Origin: CAZTLI01 sp964614375
GTDB lineage: Bacteria; Chloroflexota; Anaerolineae; Aggregatilineales; Phototrophicaceae
Direction of reading: 5' to 3'
Assembly (NCBI GenBank): GCA_964614375.1
Contig: CAZTLI010000219.1
Coordinates: forward strand, 1-8,822
DNA length: 8,822 nt
Part shown: positions 6,251 to 8,822 of the stretch, piece by piece
Position numbering within the stretch: position 1 is the stretch's first letter
Layout: every line of letters starts with the position of its first letter
The notes under the pieces: model-generated
What the model was told of the DNA's origin: nothing
What the model saw: the letters and a program-made list of their open reading frames with translations, nothing else
The model's database searches: none
Made by a program: the position numbers and the translations under genes

Positions 6251-6278
6251 TTCACATTGACCCAAATTTGCCTACAAT
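6251..6278 (+). promoter_or_regulatory. sigma-70-like promoter of the esterase gene
   Basis: TTCACA (6251-6256) and TACAAT (6273-6278), each one mismatch from consensus, are 16 bases apart. The palindrome CAAATTTG (6263-6270) sits inside the spacer and could be a protein site. Transcription would begin near 6285, about 34 bases before the esterase ATG at 6319. This argues against the earlier in-frame ATG at 6241. Confidence 0.6.
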
Positions 6279-6318
6279 ACCAGAGGTTCTGACTACTCAA
6301 CGAGAACAAGCAACCACT

Positions 6319-7323
6319 ATGCGACGACTATTCCAGCCCATTGCTCTGGTCTTTATCCCGGTTTTGCTGCTGCTGGCGTGTGACCCATTGATGCCGACGC
6401 AGCCCCCGCCCGCCGTCTTGATCGTGTCGCCCGAACTCAGCGAGACCCTGCCCCCATCGCCCACCGTGTCGCCGACCCCTTCGCAGACGCCGCTGCCATC
6501 TGAGACGCCGAATTACACGCCCACCGCGACACCGTTCCCCTGTGATGATGACAGTGGACAATACATCGACATTACCGACAATCGCAGCGCTGTCGCCAAT
6601 GAGAATCTGCGCTATCGTGTCTATTTGCCGCCCTGTTATCAAGAATCGCAGAAGCGTTTTCCGTTTGTCATCCTGATTCATGGTCTCAGCTATCGGGAGC
6701 AGCAGTGGGAAGACCTCGGCACGAATGAGGCGCTCGATCAAGGCATACGATTAGGTGTGCTGCCGCCAATGGTGCTGATTATGCCATTTTATGGGACTAT
6801 CGGGCAGCGCAATCAATTCCCGCCTAATCCATCCTATGAGACGGTGATTCTGGACGAATTGTTACCTGAAGTCGAACGCGACTTTTGCCTGTGGGAGGAT
6901 CGAGAATATCGGGCCATCGGCGGGATTTCACGCGGGGGGTTCTGGGCCTATTCTATCGCCATGCGCCATCCCGACATATTTGGCGCAGTTGGTGGGCACA
7001 GCGCCGTATTCCCCGAAAATCTGAACGAAGTGCCTGCCCCGTTCAACCCGCTGGAACTGGCGTTGAACTCCGCCATTTTGCCCGATTCCGGTTTGCGGAT
7101 GTATCTCGACAATGGCGCGAGTGATTCAGCCGGCCCCAGTCAACAGTTGATGTCCAGTCGCTTGAGTCGGCGCGGCATCCCGCATCAGTACGAAATCAAT
7201 CCGGTGGGCGATCATAGCAATGAATACTGGTCAACCCATATCTCGGAGTATCTGGCGTTTTATGGGGCGAATTGGCCGCGCACGTTGGATGGTCTGCCGA
7301 CCTGCCTCGCGCCCAGTCCATGA
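6319..7323 (+). CDS. lipoprotein esterase, alpha/beta hydrolase (esterase D/enterochelin esterase type)
   Basis: Predicted exported, lipid-anchored esterase of 334 aa. It begins MRRLFQPIALVFIPVLLLLAC, a lipoprotein signal peptide with lipobox LLAC and lipidated C21. A Pro/Thr/Ser-rich linker (about 26-74) holds the enzyme off the membrane. The catalytic domain has RYRVYLPPCY at 98-107 and FPFVILIHG at 114-122. The nucleophile elbow GISRGG at 202-207 gives S204. GAVGGHSAVFP at 222-232 is typical of the PF00756 esterase group. Likely partners are D264 or D269 in MYLDNGASD and H299 in GDHSNEYW. The substrate is unknown; relatives act on acyl, feruloyl or siderophore esters. The frame is open upstream into the LacI gene, but the signal peptide and the promoter at 6251-6278 favour the ATG at 6319. 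It ends with TGA followed at once by in-frame TAG. It converges with the TPR gene 10 bp away. Confidence 0.88.
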   Translation: MRRLFQPIALVFIPVLLLLACDPLMPTQPPPAVLIVSPELSETLPPSPTVSPTPSQTPLPSETPNYTPTATPFPCDDDSGQYIDITDNRSAVANENLRYRVYLPPCYQESQKRFPFVILIHGLSYREQQWEDLGTNEALDQGIRLGVLPPMVLIMPFYGTIGQRNQFPPNPSYETVILDELLPEVERDFCLWEDREYRAIGGISRGGFWAYSIAMRHPDIFGAVGGHSAVFPENLNEVPAPFNPLELALNSAILPDSGLRMYLDNGASDSAGPSQQLMSSRLSRRGIPHQYEINPVGDHSNEYWSTHISEYLAFYGANWPRTLDGLPTCLAPSP

Positions 7324-7333
7324 TAGCGGCTGG

Positions 7334-8620
7334 TTACCCGGCTGATTCGGCGCCGTCTTCGGTGGGGATGGGCGTGGGGCGTCCCAACGGCGATTGGCAG
7401 GTCACGAGCCGGTCTTGAAAAGCGGATATGAGGTCGGCGTCGCCTTCTTCGAGCGCCATTTGATACCCCGTTTCAAAATACCGCAGCGAAGCGGGACAAT
7501 TGCCCAAGCGCACTTCGACCTCACCGGCCCAGTAATAATGGCGGGCGCTGGTCGTGCCCAGTTCAACGGTGCGTTGCAGCGGTTCTTGCCCTTCCGCCGG
7601 GCGTTCAAGTTGTAAAAGGGCGCGTCCCCATAGATAGTTGCAGAGGATGCTGTCCGGGTCGGCCTCCACACAGCGCCGCAGATACTCCTCCGCGCGTCCA
7701 TAGTTGCCTAAACCGCTGTAATAGAAGTTGCCAATCGCGAATAATGCCGGTGTATTTTGGGGATTGAGTTGAATCACTTCGTTGGCAATCTCGATTGCCC
7801 GTTCCGGGTCGCCATTGGTATAGCGTATCCACGCTACGTCAAGCGCGGGATAGACCAGATAGGGCGCAAGCGCGTAGGCGCGTTGATAGGCTTCCTGCGC
7901 GGCGAGGAAGTCATACTGTGTTTCCTGCACAATCCGCCCATAAATCCGATTGGCTTCCGGGCTATCCGGGTGGATGTCGAGCGCCTCGGCAATCGTCTCT
8001 TGCGCGCGGGTGAATTGACCAATGTCGAGATAGGCTTCGGCGAGGAAAGCCATCGCCCGCGCTTCCTGAATGGGGTTGGGATTGCGTTGAATCAATTCCA
8101 GCGCATGATTGGCACTGGCAATCGCGCCGCCGAAATCACCCGCATTTTCGAGCGCCATCGCCCGAATCGACCACGCATCGGGATGAAAGGGATTGGCTGT
8201 GACGGTGCGTTCCGCCATGTCAACCGCTTCATCGTAACGGCCTTCGATAATTAATCCCAATGTCACCCGGTAATGGACATCGACGTTATTCGGCACGAGG
8301 GGCAGCACCTGTTGATAAATGATGAGCGCGTCTTCTATCGCCCCTTGTCCCCAGAAGGCGTCGGCGCTGGCGAGGTCATCGCCGGGATCGGCAGTCGGCA
8401 GCGGCGTGGGTGCGACCGCAGTGGAGACATTCTCGCGCACACCGGTGTAGATCCCTTCAACGGCGGCAGAAATCTGCGGGATGAACATATCGCGCGTTTG
8501 ATACAGGCCAATGCCGATAAATATCAAAATCGGCGCGAGAATCCAGAACAGCACCCGACGCAGCGAAAAAATCGAGCGACGGCGCGTACCCCGATAGCGT
8601 TTGGGGGTTTTGATATACAT
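7334..8620 (-). CDS. membrane-anchored tetratricopeptide repeat protein
   Basis: A 428-aa TPR protein, presumably a scaffold for protein contacts outside the cytoplasmic membrane. The N-terminus is very basic (KTPKRYRGTRRR), then one transmembrane helix at about 22-40 (RVLFWILAPILIFIGIGLY), which by the positive-inside rule puts the rest outside. A short PTPLPTADPG linker (71-80) precedes about nine TPR-like helical pairs from 82 to about 391. Clear ones are ADAFWGQGAIEDALIIYQQVLPLVPN, the one around GRYDEAVDMAERTVTANP, and GNYGRAEEYLRRCVEADPD. The tail after 391 carries C408 and the Pro-rich end PTPIPTEDG; C375 and C408 may form a disulfide. The start has a strong GGAGGG five bases upstream inside the preceding gene, whose stop is only two bases away, so the two are translationally coupled. 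No enzyme domain is seen and the partner is unknown. Confidence 0.88.
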   Translation of the reverse strand: MYIKTPKRYRGTRRRSIFSLRRVLFWILAPILIFIGIGLYQTRDMFIPQISAAVEGIYTGVRENVSTAVAPTPLPTADPGDDLASADAFWGQGAIEDALIIYQQVLPLVPNNVDVHYRVTLGLIIEGRYDEAVDMAERTVTANPFHPDAWSIRAMALENAGDFGGAIASANHALELIQRNPNPIQEARAMAFLAEAYLDIGQFTRAQETIAEALDIHPDSPEANRIYGRIVQETQYDFLAAQEAYQRAYALAPYLVYPALDVAWIRYTNGDPERAIEIANEVIQLNPQNTPALFAIGNFYYSGLGNYGRAEEYLRRCVEADPDSILCNYLWGRALLQLERPAEGQEPLQRTVELGTTSARHYYWAGEVEVRLGNCPASLRYFETGYQMALEEGDADLISAFQDRLVTCQSPLGRPTPIPTEDGAESAG

Positions 8621-8622
8621 CC

Positions 8623-8822
8623 TTACCCTCCGGCTTCGCCTGTATCAGGCGTTGGGAAGGGCGGGAGCGTATGACCGCACTGGTTGGCGACTTCGGTCAA
8701 ACCCTGCCGGATGTTATTTATCGTATCCGCTGATGTGCCGGATTGGGTTTGTGCCATAATCAAGGAATTTTCGAGCATATCCCAGCTTGTATCACAATCG
8801 CCGAGATAAAAATAGGTCAAAC
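8623..8822 (-). CDS. C-terminal end of a TPR-like protein, cut by the window edge
   Basis: Only the last 65 or so residues are inside the window; the reading frame continues past the right edge, so the true start is unknown. The visible part contains TYFYLGDCDTSWDMLENSL, a TPR-like helical pair, then IRQGLTEVANQCGH and a proline-rich end (LPPFPTPDTGEAGG). It resembles the tail of the neighbouring TPR protein: in both, a Gly-Asp/Asn-Cys is followed 13-14 residues later by Met-Ala, then a second Cys and a Pro/Thr-rich end. The two are therefore probably tandem paralogues in one operon. Its TAA is two bases before the next gene's ATG. Confidence 0.7.
   Translation of the reverse strand, partial: LTYFYLGDCDTSWDMLENSLIMAQTQSGTSADTINNIRQGLTEVANQCGHTLPPFPTPDTGEAGG
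8626..8631 (-). promoter_or_regulatory. strong ribosome binding site inside the upstream gene
   Basis: GGAGGG on the minus strand, formed by the last two glycine codons of the upstream protein, lies five bases (TAAGG) before the TPR ATG. The stop-to-start layout TAAGGATG indicates translational coupling and fixes the TPR start at 8620. Confidence 0.75.

Noticed and set aside
6112..6318. N-terminal extension of the esterase into the LacI gene
   Set aside because: The frame is open, but the lipoprotein signal peptide begins at 6319 and the promoter at 6251-6278 would start transcription after the upstream ATG at 6241.

Overview
The window looks like an ordinary stretch of chromosome from a Chloroflexota bacterium, probably of the Anaerolineae type. 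This is inferred from style rather than a marker gene. The clues are extracytoplasmic proteins with long Pro/Thr linkers (a lipoprotein esterase and TPR proteins with PTP-rich stretches), a Uma2 (DUF820) protein, single-gene or short transcription units, and several starts without a Shine-Dalgarno sequence. No rRNA, tRNA, CRISPR array, insertion sequence or phage gene was seen.

Left part (1-3910, mostly minus strand). A probable three-gene transcription unit runs leftward: a 67K-type signal peptide peptidase (sppA-like, 2088-3809), a multi-pass acyltransferase-3 family enzyme (732-2030) and a small protein of unknown function (242-646). It ends at a hairpin followed by a T-run (139-166). A TACAAT -10-like hexamer and a 10-bp hairpin lie in the sppA leader.

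Middle (3911-6318). A Uma2 family protein (3911-4504, minus) follows a broken alpha/beta hydrolase (4575-5068, minus). The hydrolase keeps its N-terminal oxyanion-hole region and its C-terminal Asp/His region, but it has lost the nucleophile region and joins the two parts out of frame. It is divergent from an intact LacI-type regulator (5205-6236, plus). The 136-bp gap between them holds four inverted repeats that are candidate operators. A plus-strand lipoprotein esterase (6319-7323) then follows behind its own good sigma-70-like promoter.

Right part (7334-8822, minus). Two translationally coupled paralogues sit here: a complete membrane-anchored TPR protein and, cut by the window edge, the C-terminal tail of a related protein. 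They share a paired-cysteine, proline-rich tail. The esterase and TPR genes converge with only 10 bp between their stop codons.

I see no clear new multi-gene system. The points most worth a second look are the placement of every TACAAT hexamer in an upstream gap facing a gene, the hydrolase remnant that may join two subfamilies, the palindrome cluster in front of the LacI gene, the sppA leader hairpin, and the TPR pair with conserved cysteines.
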